A DNA stretch of 64,000 bases from Panicum virgatum (lineage: Eukaryota > Streptophyta > Magnoliopsida > Poales > Poaceae), in NCBI RefSeq assembly GCF_016808335.1, contig NC_053153.1, positions 18,673,033 to 18,737,032 on the forward strand, written 5' to 3'. Shown one piece after another: positions 1-10,541 of the stretch. The notes under the pieces were generated by a model that was not told where the DNA came from, made no database searches, and saw only the letters and a program-made list of their open reading frames with translations. Positions within the stretch are counted from its first letter, which is position 1, and the number at the start of each line of letters is the position of its first letter. Both the position numbers and the translations under genes were made by a program.

Positions 1-307
1 GGCAGGACGCGCAGCTGGTGGCGTTGACGTCGCCGCGGCAGAGCGCGAGGCCCCACACCTGGTCGGGGGCGCGGCCGAGCGCGGCGGTGGCGAAGCCGAC
101 GGCGGAGCTGGACGCGTTGGTGGCGAGGGACCCCATCAGGGCGACGATGTTGGAACGGTAGGTGGAGTTGAGGCCGTAGGAGGTCCTGTTGCTGCAGAGG
201 TAGTTCATGAGGTCGAAGGCGTCGCTGCTCCCTGGGAAGTGAGCGGAGAAGAGAGCGAGCAGGAGAAGGGCGGCGACCATGGCGCGCGTGGAGTTCACGG
301 TGGCCAT
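1..307 (-). CDS. Gnk2/DUF26 secreted or receptor-kinase protein, 5' part only
   Basis: The minus-strand frame opens with ATG at 307-305 and stays open to the window edge (about 102 residues), so only the N-terminus is present. Residues 1-30 form a signal peptide: a short polar start, a leucine/alanine-rich core (about 10-22) and a small-residue cleavage region near SSDA. A Gnk2 (DUF26, stress-antifungal) domain follows. Its signature C-x8-C-x2-C is read as CRGDVNATSCASC at the very edge. The family includes cysteine-rich receptor-like kinases, which carry two such domains plus a membrane span and kinase, and short secreted cysteine-rich proteins. The window does not show which one this is. 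The protein should enter the secretory pathway. The family assignment is firm; the kinase part is unseen. Confidence 0.85.
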   Translation of the reverse strand, partial: MATVNSTRAMVAALLLLALFSAHFPGSSDAFDLMNYLCSNRTSYGLNSTYRSNIVALMGSLATNASSSAVGFATAALGRAPDQVWGLALCRGDVNATSCASC

Positions 308-1597
308 GCTTCTATGCTAGTGATTAGTGAAGGAACTTGTGCCTTCGCAACAGTTATAGAGGAGCTAGCTAGGCAGTGGCAAACTGAAGCACGCTGCCGA
401 TTTTGCTTGGAAGTTTAGCTCGATGTGGGGGCTGTTTTGACCCTTGCATTGACTGCTTAGAGTGATCGATGGACTTTGATTCGGTCAAAATATAACATAA
501 GTTTAGGTTTGTCCTGAATTAGACTTTAACTCTTTTTATTCAAATATAAATATATTTTCATAGGTACCACCAGTCGAATAGTCGCTATCAAAACATGACT
601 TTGGCGTTGTTTTATTTGTCCTATATCAAAACCAGTCCCTCAACCCATGCGAGTAATTTTAAGAGATAAAAAATTTCCATGGCTAAAAATCAAAATTGGT
701 TACGTTGATCTATCTTAATCTATACATATTTCTAAAGCGAGTAGGATTTTTATCTAAATTTCATTGACATGCGAACCTTAATCCATCTCGTATGCAAGTT
801 GGATAAATCCTCCATCCACGACTCGATTACATAGATCTCTACAAATTTGTGGAGGAAGAAGGAAGAATGGGGAGATGAGAGGAGGAGGAAGAACAAGAGG
901 GCTCCTCCTGGAGCTCAATCCTGCCTCCGCCACTGCACATGGACAACTATATGTATTCGATACTTATACCAACTTTATCTGTAGCAACCTCCGAGCATAA
1001 TAGTCTAGTTGTTAAATATTCTAACACAATACTCTATCTTAATTGATGGAAGGATGTTTTAATTTTTATGAGTATTTGCGTGACAATTCACATCGAGACT
1101 TAACGAGCTTCCATTTGTAGTCTATACATATTTCTAAAGCGAGGAAGGTTTTCACCTAAATTTTTAGTTCGTTCTTCTTATCTCATTGATATGTGGGCCT
1201 TAGTCTATCCCCTATGCGAGTTGGACAAGTTCTCCGTCCACGACTTGATCACGTAGATCTCTACAAATTGACGCACGTGCAATTATACGTATCCAATACT
1301 TATACCAACTTTGTTCGTAGCAACGCACGAGCATAGTAGTAGCATAAACGGTTTAGTAGTAGGATTAAATATAGAAAACTATTTTATGCTACTTGTCATT
1401 ATAGTAGAAGATAGAGTTGATTTTTTGTAATTTCCAACTACTCCCTGCTCCAGATCCACCTAAGTGATCGCGGGAATGCTATGGACTGAGTATCTGAAAG
1501 GAGAGACAGAGAATTCGAACGGCTAATGATTATTAGGACTTATTGCACAAGCAAGAACCTTTTCGGTATAATTGATGTGATTCTTAAGAGTTACGAA
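308..1597. repeat. AT-rich intergenic DNA with a diverged ~400-bp direct duplication
   Basis: No coding potential was seen. Two blocks are diverged copies of each other in direct orientation: about 719-1000 and about 1120-1335. Both begin with TCTATACATATTTCTAAAGCGA and share the run ACGTAGATCTCTACAAATT (one mismatch in copy 1), then ACTTATACCAACTTT. The copies differ by indels, including a purine-rich insert (about 853-905) in copy 1. No terminal inverted repeat was found, so the origin (local duplication or an old repeat) is open. Confidence 0.6.
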
Positions 1598-2350
1598 GGG
1601 TCTGTTTGAATCCACTAGTTAATTGATAGGTAACTAATTTTGGCTAGAATGGATTTAAACGGAACCAGCAATACACAGGTAAAACTCTTCTAAGTAGTTA
1701 AATAATAATTATTCAAGTAAAATATACCAACTTGGCTCGGGATGTCATCTAGATTCTAAACTTTCAAAATGCACATTCAAATCCTTAAACTTACTGATCG
1801 TATCATGTGAAGTTCAAATCACAGTTGCTTAAACTAAATCGAAAGTTATATATTTATTCAAATATAAAATATATAAACGTAAAAGAATCATAACAAATTT
1901 ACTAGTACTAATATGTTCAAATACAAAAGATCTGTTTAAAATTTTGTAGGAAAATAAACTTATATGACAAAATATGAAAAATGAAAAAAATAAATTTTGA
2001 AGGAAACACTGGGAAAAATATTTGGATATAAAGTTTTGAAATAAAATTTTGAAGATATAAGAGTTGAGGGCAAAAAAAATCAAAATAGAATTTAGGCCCA
2101 CATGTAAGATCCACATTAGCATAAATACTTCGGGTTTATAACTTTAAAATGGTAATTGAACTTCATATGACACAATTAGTAAGTTTGTGGATCTGAATGT
2201 GCATTTTGAAAGTATGAGGATCTAGATGACACTACAAACCAAGTTTGAGGGCTGACCGTGCATTTTTTTACTCTAATTATCCAATTAGGTGGTTCAACCC
2301 AGCTAATTCTAGTTAATCAACTAATGTATTACCTAGATAGATCCAAACAG
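1598..2350. mobile_element. Outer MITE with GGGTCTGTTTGAATCC-type ends, interrupted by another MITE
   Basis: The left end GGGTCTGTTTGAATCCACTA and the reverse complement of the right end (GGTTCTGTTTGGATCTATCT) form an imperfect terminal inverted repeat, as in the many GGNCTGTTTGGATCC-ended MITEs of grasses. The body is cut by a second element at 1715-2273. I could not fix a target-site duplication, so the superfamily (hAT-like or PIF-like) is undecided and the boundaries are good to a few bases. Confidence 0.6.
1715..2273. mobile_element. Inner Mutator-type MITE, 559 bp, ~150-bp inverted repeats
   Basis: Left end and reverse-complemented right end align over roughly 150 bp and share GTCATCTAGAT and CTTTCAAAATGCACATTCA. 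The flanking 9-bp sequences TAATTATTC (1706-1714) and TAATTATCC (2274-2282) match at 8 of 9 positions. That is the Mutator duplication length. The small ORFs inside (about 1829-2122, minus) are AT-rich chance frames, so the element is non-autonomous. Confidence 0.7.
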
Positions 2351-4735
2351 AACCTGAATAGCCAACTTTTTGCTAATTTGCTTTCACCTTTAGGGAAAAG
2401 AGTATTGAAACAGAACTATGACCCCTGACTATTTCGTGAAAGGAAGCAGCAAGCTATGAAACAGAGGAACTACATGAAAACTACCTTGACACCTCCGAGG
2501 GGCAGGGCAGAGTTGGTCTGCTCTGACTGCCAAAGCGTGATAACGGCAAACAAACAGACGTCAGCAGTCTTGTAGGTCATATGATGCAATGCTTCATATG
2601 GTTTTTAATGATGTGGGGAAAAGAGAGTGAGGTAAGAAAAGAAAAGGAACGCCCTTTAGCATTAAGGAATTATAGAATTAGTATGAAATAATTTGTAGGG
2701 CAGCATGTTGTACACTATGTTGTCTGTTAAGTCTTCTTATTCTTGCCCTAAGTGATAAACAGCTGCTTGTATGATTGTCACGTGGATCTAACAACGGCAG
2801 TTACTGAGAGTTACTGATCACGTACGGTTGAAGAATTCAGCACAGCAATCGACCCCTTGCCCTTATAGAAACCGGTAGCTGGCCCCATAGCTGGATCCGC
2901 CCCCGGATTTAGAAAACTTGAATCGGTCATGCAAAAAGACGGTGTCTGCCGGCTTCGTTGATGACGACGCACGAAAGAGATGAGCTCCGGAAAAGTAAAC
3001 GTCCGAACAGGCCCGCCCGACCTAGCTGATTGTTGATGTCAGGGTCCTCTCGCTTGACCGCCATTCAACCTGTCAGCTTGTTGCGTATTTGGGAAATTCC
3101 GTTGAGTGGTGTCTCAAGGCATTAACTTCTACCGGGTTTCTAGATATCCGATTGGCTAACTGATCCGATATAAACTTTCTGAGTTCTTGTTATGTTCTCA
3201 AGATTACATTGTATGTAAACCACACACATCTATGGTTCAAATACAGGAAGGCAAAGATAGACTGATAAGGCCTAGAGCTTGCAGCATAACCTTCTTTTCC
3301 CATCCCAAACCGCGTGCAAAAGTAACAGGAGAAAACAACTCATCAACCTACAAAAGCGCAATCAGTTTGAACTGCCAACATCAAGATGCCGCCTTCAGAT
3401 TGAACCACCTAAATAAAGACGCCACGACAGAGCAAAATCAGCAGTACATACCTGGATACAGCTGAAGCAGATACTGTACGTGGAACGATTTAAGTTAGCG
3501 CTCAAGTCAAAAATGTATTACGCTTTGAATTTCACTCAGAATGCTTCACGCCTAATTCTAGTATCATAGAGCACATGAGCTTCGCACTCGAAATTATGTT
3601 CCCAGCACATCAATTACAACGAGAATCAATCATCCTTACTATGGGTGCACGTTCTACTATCAGAGAACTAAATCCAGAACTTTCTGAATGAAAAATGAAC
3701 AGGAGTCCAACGAGGCAACAATGGTCAATGGATACCATGGTTATTTAGCAAACTTATAACCGTTTATAAGAGCAACTTCTGTTACAGTTACAACCCTCCG
3801 TTTGCGTACAACTGATTGTATATGATACAGTACCAACCATTCCACATCGTCCAGGTCAAAAGAGGATCAGAGCACACCACACCCTCACACAAGGTTACCC
3901 ACAATTTATATGCTGCAGAAAGCAACGGGATCTCCTTGGATTTGAGAACTATTGGAATTGGAAATACGGTATTAACTGTGGACAGAGGAATAGTGCACCC
4001 ACCTGCAGGTAAAATGGTGTTATAAAACTATGATCACTTGAAGTAAGATAGTATTTCTCATTGATTAAAAAATAACAATAATTTGGGATCTAATGAAACA
4101 TAAAAATGAGAATAACCCATCTACTTTTAATCAAATATGTCCCACATTCAGAATTGGTGAAATTGAAAAAAAATGTATTATCAAGTGTAAGTTACCTAGA
4201 AGGGTTAACACAATACTTGTCAGGGAGACACTTTAGATTGAAAGGCTTGCAAAAAGAAGTTCAAGTTCCTCATCTTGGGATGTGGTCCTCTGCAATGGAG
4301 AATGTAAAAGGTGAAAAAGAGAATTTCAAATAAACTTGATAAACAATCAAATACAGGCACATATCTCATTCCAGAAGCTGAAGTGTTGGTTCGGATAGCA
4401 GAGCTCAGAGAAGGAGATTCTATTTGACTTTTTGGTTAGGATAACATCTAGCATTCTAGTTGCTCAGTAAAATTGGTTTTGATTATAACCTATAACTATC
4501 TTAATTTTTGCTGCAAAAAAGGAAAACGTGGAAGTGGCTTTCACAGTTTTTGAGTTTTAAGGAGACAAACAAAGAATGCTAAAGAAAATAAGGTCTTATC
4601 AAAGATAAAACCCAAAGAGTTCAGTAATAATTAATGCTCAAGAGAAACTATAATCCCTTCATGTTGGTGCAATTAGAGAAACCAGACTTTTCTACACAAA
4701 ATTTTAGTTCTAAACAATGAACAGAACTAAGTACA
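2351..4735. other. Intergenic or long 3' region, no gene recognised
   Basis: I see no gene with convincing codon pattern or splice structure here. Short plus-strand ORFs (3187-3465, 3816-4025, 4106-4333) have no recognisable domain and no GC-biased third positions as the real genes here do. If the small minus-strand gene beginning at 6259 is longer than proposed, further 3' exons or UTR could lie here. Confidence 0.5.
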
Positions 4736-6259
4736 CTACAGAATGTATAGGAGGCTTCTAGCCGCCTCCATCCCCAACTGGTTTAGGTGATCTTTTGACT
4801 GTGGCTGTGGAACAATCTGACATAAAACCAATTGTAGTTTCGGCCCTATCCTTACTAACCTAAGAAAGGCTAATCATGACATCAAGTGCTAATCAGGACA
4901 TACTAAAACCCCACAATTCCACTAACTCACAGGATATTCAATTAAAACCACTGGTTATTCTCTTGTTACATCGAATGGGTTTCTTAATTATTTTTAGTAA
5001 GCCAAGTGTGTATCACTATGAATTAGCACAGCTAAAATAAATTTCAACAACTACTACTGGGCAAGACACACTTTCGTTTGGTCCTGGGACTATTTCTTCC
5101 AAAACAGTAATCCAACTATATGAACAAAATATAAGCATCCTCCCGGTTATAGAAATACACAGAAGCAATCTTGCTCATCATTCAATTGTGACGAGCAGTG
5201 TATTACAGGCGACAAGGCAACCCAAGGCGAGCTGGGTATGCCTGGATGTCTAGGCGGTGCCGGTGCCTAGGCAACAAGGCGTGACTGTTGCTCAAGGCGA
5301 GCTGGGTCCACCTGGACGCCTAGGCGGTGCCTTTGAAACACTGGTGATGAGGTATATTAACAATGTTTTCCCTGCAGTCAAATCTTGGAAAACTAGGGGA
5401 CATATAACTGCAGATCAAACTTTGTTATGCCGAGAAAGACAAATTAACAGGGCAATAGAACATACTAGTATCATAGAGATAAAAGAAAGGAGGATCATAC
5501 ATCACAAACAATCGGAATAACTCAAATCTCTCATTGAGAATGTAGAGGTGCTCACCTTGATAGACAACAGATGGCGAAGTTTGTTCAGCACCTTCATGCG
5601 GTGTATAGCGTAGGAGCTATGGGCTGGTAGCTTGTTAACCCGCGCTATCTCAGCATCCACGGCAACCTCCCTATCCCCTTTCTGCGCCCCATTCTGCTCG
5701 CTAGCAAAATCAGCTTTTAATCAGTGAGGTACAGGACAATCTTATCAGCTAAAATTAAACGCAGTACTTAGAAATTCATGCAGCCCAACCTAATATCCTA
5801 CTGACATGCAAAATTCAAGCCCACAGGACATATAAGCTTAACCTTAACCACCAAGATTCTCTCACGCAACTTAGTAACAGCATATGAATAGCACTCTATA
5901 AAAAATCAGTAACGAGATTTCGCCAGGGACGAAGCAGTGCCTCTTTCTATTCATCGCAAACGGTTCCCTGTCTCCTGATCCCCCAATAAGGATGGAGTAA
6001 GCAGCGGCGCAGAGCCATAGAACATAGCAACAGGATACGATTAGGAGGCTAGGAGTGCAGCATACTTCTAACTCCTAAGGACTAGGTAAACATCGCAAGA
6101 CCTAGATTCCACCAAGGAGGCACCACAACCACGGCAAGGAGATCGGGGCCACCGAAGGCAAAGAAAAAAGAATACCGCAGCAGAAGCGGGGTTCGTGGAG
6201 AGGGTGGTGGTGGTGCCGCGGTAGAAGGGCGTGGTGGTGGTGCTACCTCGCCCTTCCAT
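4736..6259 (-). CDS. Small unrecognised plant protein, 2 good exons plus a tentative third
   Basis: Exon 1 (6176-6259, 28 codons) starts with ATG at 6259 and encodes a Thr-rich N-terminus (MEGRGSTTTTPFYRGTTTT). It ends at a GT donor in phase 0. Exon 2 (5556-5693, 46 codons) follows a good CAG acceptor and ends at AAG|GTGAGC. It encodes an amphipathic basic helix containing LPAHSSYAIHRMKVLNKLRH. This regular pattern looks conserved, but I do not recognise the family. A possible last exon is 4736-4798 (CAG acceptor, phase 0, ending TAG), giving about 94 residues; this part is weak. The gene lies divergent to the MATH-BTB gene across the MULE cluster. Exon 1 and 2 are fairly sure; the 3' end is not. 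Confidence 0.55.
5205..5340. repeat. GGCG-rich duplicated segment in the second intron
   Basis: Two near-copies of CAAGGCGAGCTGGGT...CCTGGA.G.CTAGGCGGTGCC stand in tandem (about 5221-5260 and 5295-5333). Such GGCGCCTAGGCG-type repeats are scattered in plant introns. It has no coding meaning here. Confidence 0.5.
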
Positions 6260-6456
6260 GATTCGATTCTTCGAGCAGCGATGCCGGTGGAGCGCAACGA
6301 GAAGTGATGGAGGAAGAAGGCTCTAGACCGCCGCCACCCGCTGAGAGGAAGGGGAAGGGGTGAAACTGGGCTGCTCGATTTTCTGCAGGGCCCAAATGGT
6401 CCTGACGGCCCATCAGAAGGGAAGGCCGAGGAGCCTTCCGAACGAAGCCGAGCCGG
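6260..6456. promoter_or_regulatory. Remains of a short divergent promoter region
   Basis: This stretch is upstream of the minus-strand gene at 6259 and ends at the target duplication of MULE-1. Removing the three MULEs joins it to 16719-16750, 21968-22017 and 25048-25177, about 0.4 kb in all, between that gene and the plus-strand MATH-BTB gene. It contains CT-rich and GGGCCC/GGCCCA motifs on the minus strand, which are common in plant promoters. The function is inferred from position only. Confidence 0.5.
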
Positions 6457-6533
6457 GAGTTTTTTTTTTATTTTTATATTTTTTCGTCGATTTATCAAAA
6501 ATATATGTGGGTATAATTTTTTTTCAAAAATGT

Positions 6534-6790
6534 CACCCTGCCGCCGGATCAATTGGCGGTAAGGAGCTACCGCCGTTTGATCCGGCGGTATCTTCCCTGG
6601 GCCCACTATAAGCTTTCACTGATACCGCCAATTGAAGATACCGCCGGATCAAACGGCGGTAGCTCCTTACCGCCAATTGATCCGGCGGTAAGTACTACCG
6701 CCGCGCTGTAGCCCGGCTATAGCCGGCTGCTACAGCCGGCTGTAGCTGGCAGCGCCCTACCGCTGTTTGAAACGGCGGTAGGTGTCCCAT
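6534..6790. repeat. Left subterminal palindrome array of MULE-1
   Basis: Several imperfect palindromes of about 23 bp with the form TACCGCCGG-core-CCGGCGGTA lie side by side, for example near 6570, 6645 and 6670, with one more outlier at 7094. Their cores vary (ATCAATT, TTTGATC, ATCAAA). The stretch 6538-6600 is itself an inverted copy of about 6630-6692. Such arrays next to the terminal repeat are candidate transposase-binding sites; that role is inference. Confidence 0.75.
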
Positions 6791-7155
6791 ATTTTTTTTA
6801 TTTTTAATTGTTTTATAAGCTTTCACTGATATAAATATTTGTATAATTATTTTAAAGACTATCTGAACTGTAATTATTATCTTTACATTTATCGATATTT
6901 CAGAAAATAATAGAGATAGCGGAGGTGAGGGAAATATTTTTTAAAAATTTATACAAATTAGATTTAACTCTAATAATCTGTGAAAATATATTTTCATGAG
7001 ATATTCATGAGTTTCAATTACTATTTCGATGTCTTGTCACCTTGCATCAGATTCTTCTGCACTCCCACTATAATTAAAAATATGGGAGTACTTACCGCCG
7101 TTTCAAACGGCGATAGACATGCGTGAACTATGCCTATAGACCAAATAGCTCCATC

Positions 7156-7166
7156 TATAAATAAAA
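7156..7166 (+). promoter_or_regulatory. TATA box of GRF-A
   Basis: TATAAATAAAA stands about 70 bp before the ATG at 7237, which sits in the context GCCACCATGT. Position and strength fit a core promoter placed just inside the left MULE end. Confidence 0.6.
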
Positions 7167-7236
7167 CATCGCCCCATCTCATATGAAGTCAGTAGCCATC
7201 TCATACGGAGTCTTTAGCCATCCACGCACGGCCACC

Positions 7237-7823
7237 ATGTCTTCCTCTGGTTCTACCTACATTCCGTGGAACAAAATTAGAGAACATGTGCCTGAAGGAG
7301 TGCAGGTTCCAATGTGCTTCTGCGGTTCGTTGTGCAAGCTGATGGAGTCCAAAGTTTTGGGCGATGACTTCGGCAGGAGGTTCTTCATGTGTGAGAACTA
7401 CGAGTTCGATCCGCCAAAGCGCTACGGCAAGGACAAAGCGAAGGTATCACCTCGCACTATCTAGTTTGCGCCTTCGGAGTTCAGTATGTTAATTCTAACT
7501 CGGCTTCGAAATAGAGTCCACCACCTCTTTGTGATTTCATACAGTGGCTGGACACGGAGCAATTGACCGAAGCTAAGGAACACGTTGAGCGCCAAGCAAG
7601 GTGGGCTGCGGAAAGGTGGCAGCGAATGCTGCAAGAGGAAAAAATGGAGGAGAAGCGCAAGAAAGATAAAGAAGAGATCGAAAAGAGGTTCGCAGAAGTT
7701 GAACGTCGGCAGGCGGAGGAGCGTGAAGCTGATAGGGAGAGGAAGCGAGAGAGGGCCCGCCGTGCGAAGGAGGCGGGACCCGAGGCTATTAGGAAGGGGA
7801 AGTATCCTCGGTGCACTCAGTAG
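7237..7823 (+). CDS. GRF-A: GRF-type zinc-finger protein with coiled coil, MULE cargo
   Basis: There are two exons, 7237-7443 and 7515-7823, joined in phase 0 (AAG|GTATCACC ... AAATAG|AGTCCA), giving about 171 residues. The GRF zinc finger spans the splice: CFCGSLCKL, then FGRRFFMCENYE, then LCDFIQWLD, which keeps the family's C-x-C, GRxFxxC and final C-x-F-x-x-W-x-D. The second half is a long charged Glu/Lys/Arg helix (about residues 85-160), probably coiled coil, with a basic end. An upstream in-frame ATG at 7183 exists, but 7237 has a textbook Kozak context. GRF fingers bind nucleic acid (as in TOP3A, NEIL3 and APEX2). The role in the element is unknown. The frame is intact. Confidence 0.8.
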
Positions 7824-8264
7824 ATGACTATCATGTAATATTCGAATTTCATATTCCCTAAGGCATGTTAGGTCTAGATGGAACACGACGTTATCGTGTT
7901 CCATGTACATGCCAGTGCAATTGTTATTATAATTTCAATATCAAATTAATCGGCATTGTGTAATTTGTACTAGCTGCAACTAAATTATTCAGAAGCATTG
8001 CCCTACAAATAAACTTTTCAGACCGACGCAATAACAACTCCGTTGGCATATATCGGCCGGTACAGACAATAAAAACAATCACCGTTCAAACATTGAACCC
8101 AAATTAAATAGTGGTCCACACAATTCAACGCACAGAACACATGACATGGCATGTCCGGACCTGTTGCAAACTACGGTAACGAGGTCCAATACTAAACCTA
8201 ACATGCCTTAGGTAATTCGAACAAACGTTACATTATTTATTCAGACGTAGCAGTACAACATCAA
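7824..8264. other. Spacer between convergent GRF-A and GRF-B
   Basis: This is AT-rich DNA between the 3' ends of two convergent genes. It includes a short inverted pair around CCTAAGGCATGTTAGGT (7857-7873) and AACCTAACATGCCTTAGGT (8196-8214). That pair could mark shared 3' sequences of the two genes. Nothing else was seen. Confidence 0.45.
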
Positions 8265-8759
8265 TCATTCACGAGCAGTACCCTTATCACGTCCCGCGAT
8301 GTCTGGTTTTGCACGCTCGCTTTTGCGTAAATCTTCATTCACCTTCTTTAACCACTCCATATATCGCTGATCACGATTGGTGATCCATGTGTCAATCCAC
8401 TCATGGAAATGACACCAATGAGTATGCGTGTCTTCACCAGCGTACTTTTGCAAACAAGAAACGATTCAAAATTAATAAAAATAATAAAAGCATATTTACA
8501 AATTAATCTATACCTGTGATGTTGCACCTATTTTTTGGACTTCCTCGATATTCTTGCAACACCAATATCTCTGGCCAAAAGTCTCGTAATCACGAGATAT
8601 GTTCGGAACACAACGCATTTGGCAATAGCAATCTGGTGGCTCTACACCTTTCGGCCATACCTTGCAATCTGTAATACATCTATTGGGATCGTTAGGAGAG
8701 GGTCCTAAATTAGCCTCCATTTCCCGACGGAAAGCTGCCCGGGAGAATGAGGAGCTCAT
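8265..8759 (-). CDS. GRF-B: GRF-type zinc-finger protein, MULE cargo
   Basis: Exon 1 is 8514-8759 (82 codons, ATG at 8759, donor CAG|GTATAG). Exon 2 is 8265-8444 (60 codons, acceptor AAAAG|TACGCT), phase 0, about 141 residues. The finger reads CYCQMRC, then FGQRYWCCKN, then HWCHFHEWID. This fits the GRF pattern although the GR pair is GQR. The tail is a charged helix (WITNRDQRYMEWLKK...). The protein starts with MSSS, like GRF-A. A TATA box lies about 75 bp upstream. No disabling change was seen. Function in the element is unknown; nucleic-acid binding is expected from the family. Confidence 0.75.
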
Positions 8760-8834
8760 AGCTGTTTGGTTGGGCTAATTAAAAAAAGTGGGAACTGAAT
8801 TGCAAGTCTGTGCTCTCAGGAACCACAAGGTGCT

Positions 8835-8842
8835 CTTTTATA
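8835..8842 (-). promoter_or_regulatory. TATA box of GRF-B
   Basis: On the minus strand TATAAAAG lies about 75 bp upstream of the ATG at 8759, a normal plant distance once a short leader is allowed. Confidence 0.55.
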
Positions 8843-8884
8843 GACGCACTTTGAACACAATATTATCGCTCACTGCTCCATAGT

Positions 8885-9130
8885 CGTCCACGGTTCTGCA
8901 CTCGCACGCTCCACAGTGCGCACTCATTCCACTAAAAACAACAACAGGACCTCTCACTGCTCGTACCATCAGCACTCGCACGCTCCACAGCGTTCACTGC
9001 TACCACTTTAAACACGAATTATTGCGTCGACCTACTCATCGCATCGCCCACTTTAAACTCGTCGTACTGTCACTGCATCGACCTACTCGTGATTATTGCA
9101 CTGCCCTGACACATCCCATCGCCCGAAACA
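8885..9130. repeat. Promoter-proximal degenerate repeats, copy group 1
   Basis: Units built on GCACGCTCCACAG.G..CACT and CCACTTTAAACAC recur here (about 8904, 8975, 9003), followed by GTGATTATTGCACTGCCC and CATCGCCCGAAACACT. The same units occur upstream of GRF-C at 10145-10440. They lie upstream of two separately promoted cargo genes and could be shared control sequences or remnants of a duplicated promoter. Confidence 0.6.
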
Positions 9131-9316
9131 CTACACGGTACCGGCGTAATCGTCACAATGTTAACCATAGGAATTACATCATAATACAACGTTAATGAAA
9201 CACACAGTAGAAATGTAGTGGCATGGCAGAACCCGTTGCAACTACGGTAAACAGATTTTGATCTAAGCTAACATGACAAATACAACGATGCAACATGTCA
9301 CTTGGACTAGGTAGTC

Positions 9317-10021
9317 CTAATAGCCGTACCCCCACGTAGCAAACTGCGTTGAGCCTTCTCCGCAGTATCCACCCATTGCAGGTTGCGCAGGCGGTGGTGC
9401 CGGAGGGCCAGGGCCCTTGTTCTTGTGACAAGGGCAGTTGCAGTAAGGATTAGTGCATGGTTCATCTTGTGAAGCGGCAGCATTGCTGTTATCATCATCT
9501 TCGCCGTCTTTATTACCCTCGCTTACTTCCTCGTAATGGTTCACCTTGCACTCCAGATCAAATATCTTAATCTGGAGGTACTCGATGAACTCCTGAACAG
9601 AATCAATTGGTGCAGGATCGACCCACCTGGTAAACCCACAGTTTTCTGGAGCATCTGAAGACTGCAAAACAAATTTCATGTAACATGTCTCAATGAATAA
9701 AGAAATAAAACAACCGAGCATTACCCATGCGTGAGGGCATTTGAAGAAACGCCGACCGCCATCCATCCCGTCGGTGCACATCTGCACTAAGCAGTCCTCA
9801 CCATGTCTGCATTTTGGCCATGTTTCTCTACGGTTATCGTATTGTCGAAGAGGAGTTTCATTGGTAAATTCACTCTTCTGTTGTGGCGGAAACTCAAACA
9901 CTGGTTCTGGAAAGGAATCGGGTCCAAGAGGCCCCTCCCATATTATGGGGTCTCCCTTTCTTCCCCATTTTCCTTTGCCAAAACCGTAGTAATTCTTCCC
10001 GCTAGACCCACCTCCAGACAT
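9317..10021 (-). CDS. GRF-C: GRF-type zinc-finger protein, MULE cargo
   Basis: Exon 1 is 9725-10021 (99 codons, ATG at 10021, donor TGG|GTAATG). Exon 2 is 9317-9661 (TTGCAG|TCTTCA), phase 0, 213 residues. The N-terminus is Gly-rich (MSGGGSSGKNYYGFGKGK). The GRF finger reads WPKCRHGEDC, GGRRFFKCPHAW and NCGFTRWVDP. Next come an acidic linker with a short helix (about 115-150), a second Cys/His cluster NPYCNCPCHK, and a Gly/Pro/Tyr-rich tail. A near copy lies in MULE-2 (17353-18059) and carries a nonsense codon; this one is intact. A retained first intron also reads open, so splicing should be confirmed. The function is unknown. Confidence 0.8.
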   Translation of the reverse strand: MSGGGSSGKNYYGFGKGKWGRKGDPIIWEGPLGPDSFPEPVFEFPPQQKSEFTNETPLRQYDNRRETWPKCRHGEDCLVQMCTDGMDGGRRFFKCPHAWVMLGCFISLFIETCYMKFVLQSSDAPENCGFTRWVDPAPIDSVQEFIEYLQIKIFDLECKVNHYEEVSEGNKDGEDDDNSNAAASQDEPCTNPYCNCPCHKNKGPGPPAPPPAQPAMGGYCGEGSTQFATWGYGY

Positions 10022-10078
10022 CGGGTATACAATGAGCTTTGGTGTTTGAGTGCTGCTGGGAGCTCACAACCTTGTGAG

Positions 10079-10086
10079 TATTTATA
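10079..10086 (-). promoter_or_regulatory. TATA box of GRF-C
   Basis: TATAAATA on the minus strand, about 60 bp upstream of the GRF-C ATG. The matching box is conserved in the MULE-2 copy at about 18117-18124. Confidence 0.6.
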
Positions 10087-10139
10087 GGCGCAAAAAGGTC
10101 TGATACCCGGAGTGTGGAGTGTAAATGCACATGAAAAGC

Positions 10140-10450
10140 CTACTGTATTCGCACGCTCCACAGCGCTCACTCGTACCACTTTAAACACGGACACGACCTC
10201 TCGTTGCTCTTGATTTGTACCCTCGCACGCTCAACACCGCTCACTGCTCCCACTTTAAACAACGACACGACGTCTCACTGCTCATGACTTCAGCACTTTC
10301 ACGTTCCACAGCGCTCACTCGTGATTATTGCACTGCCCCGACATTTCCAATCGCCCGAAACACTGCACGGCACCGGCCTAATCGTTATAATTTCACTCCA
10401 CGGACATATACCATCGCCCGAATCATTGCACCGGCCTACTCATCATAATG
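10140..10450. repeat. Promoter-proximal degenerate repeats, copy group 2
   Basis: At least three units of GC(A)CGCTC(C/A)ACA.CGCTCACT plus CCACTTTAAACA.. are arranged in tandem (about 10150, 10225, 10292). They are followed by GTGATTATTGCACTGCCC and CATCGCCCGAA blocks that also occur at 9090-9130. They lie upstream of GRF-C and downstream of the PMD gene. Confidence 0.6.
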
Positions 10451-10541
10451 GTACGCAATGGACACATCGAATCATAGTCTGCACATGCATACATAAGATA
10501 GTATGTCGGAACAAATTAATTAACAAGCTACAACCTGTAAA

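Noticed and set aside
3187..5520. Short plus-strand frames in the first intergenic region
   Set aside because: No domain, no codon bias and no splice context; partly within the intron of the small minus-strand gene.
6082..6606. 174-codon minus frame starting upstream of the small gene
   Set aside because: It crosses the MULE-1 end and reads the small gene's exon in another frame; proline/serine-rich composition effect.
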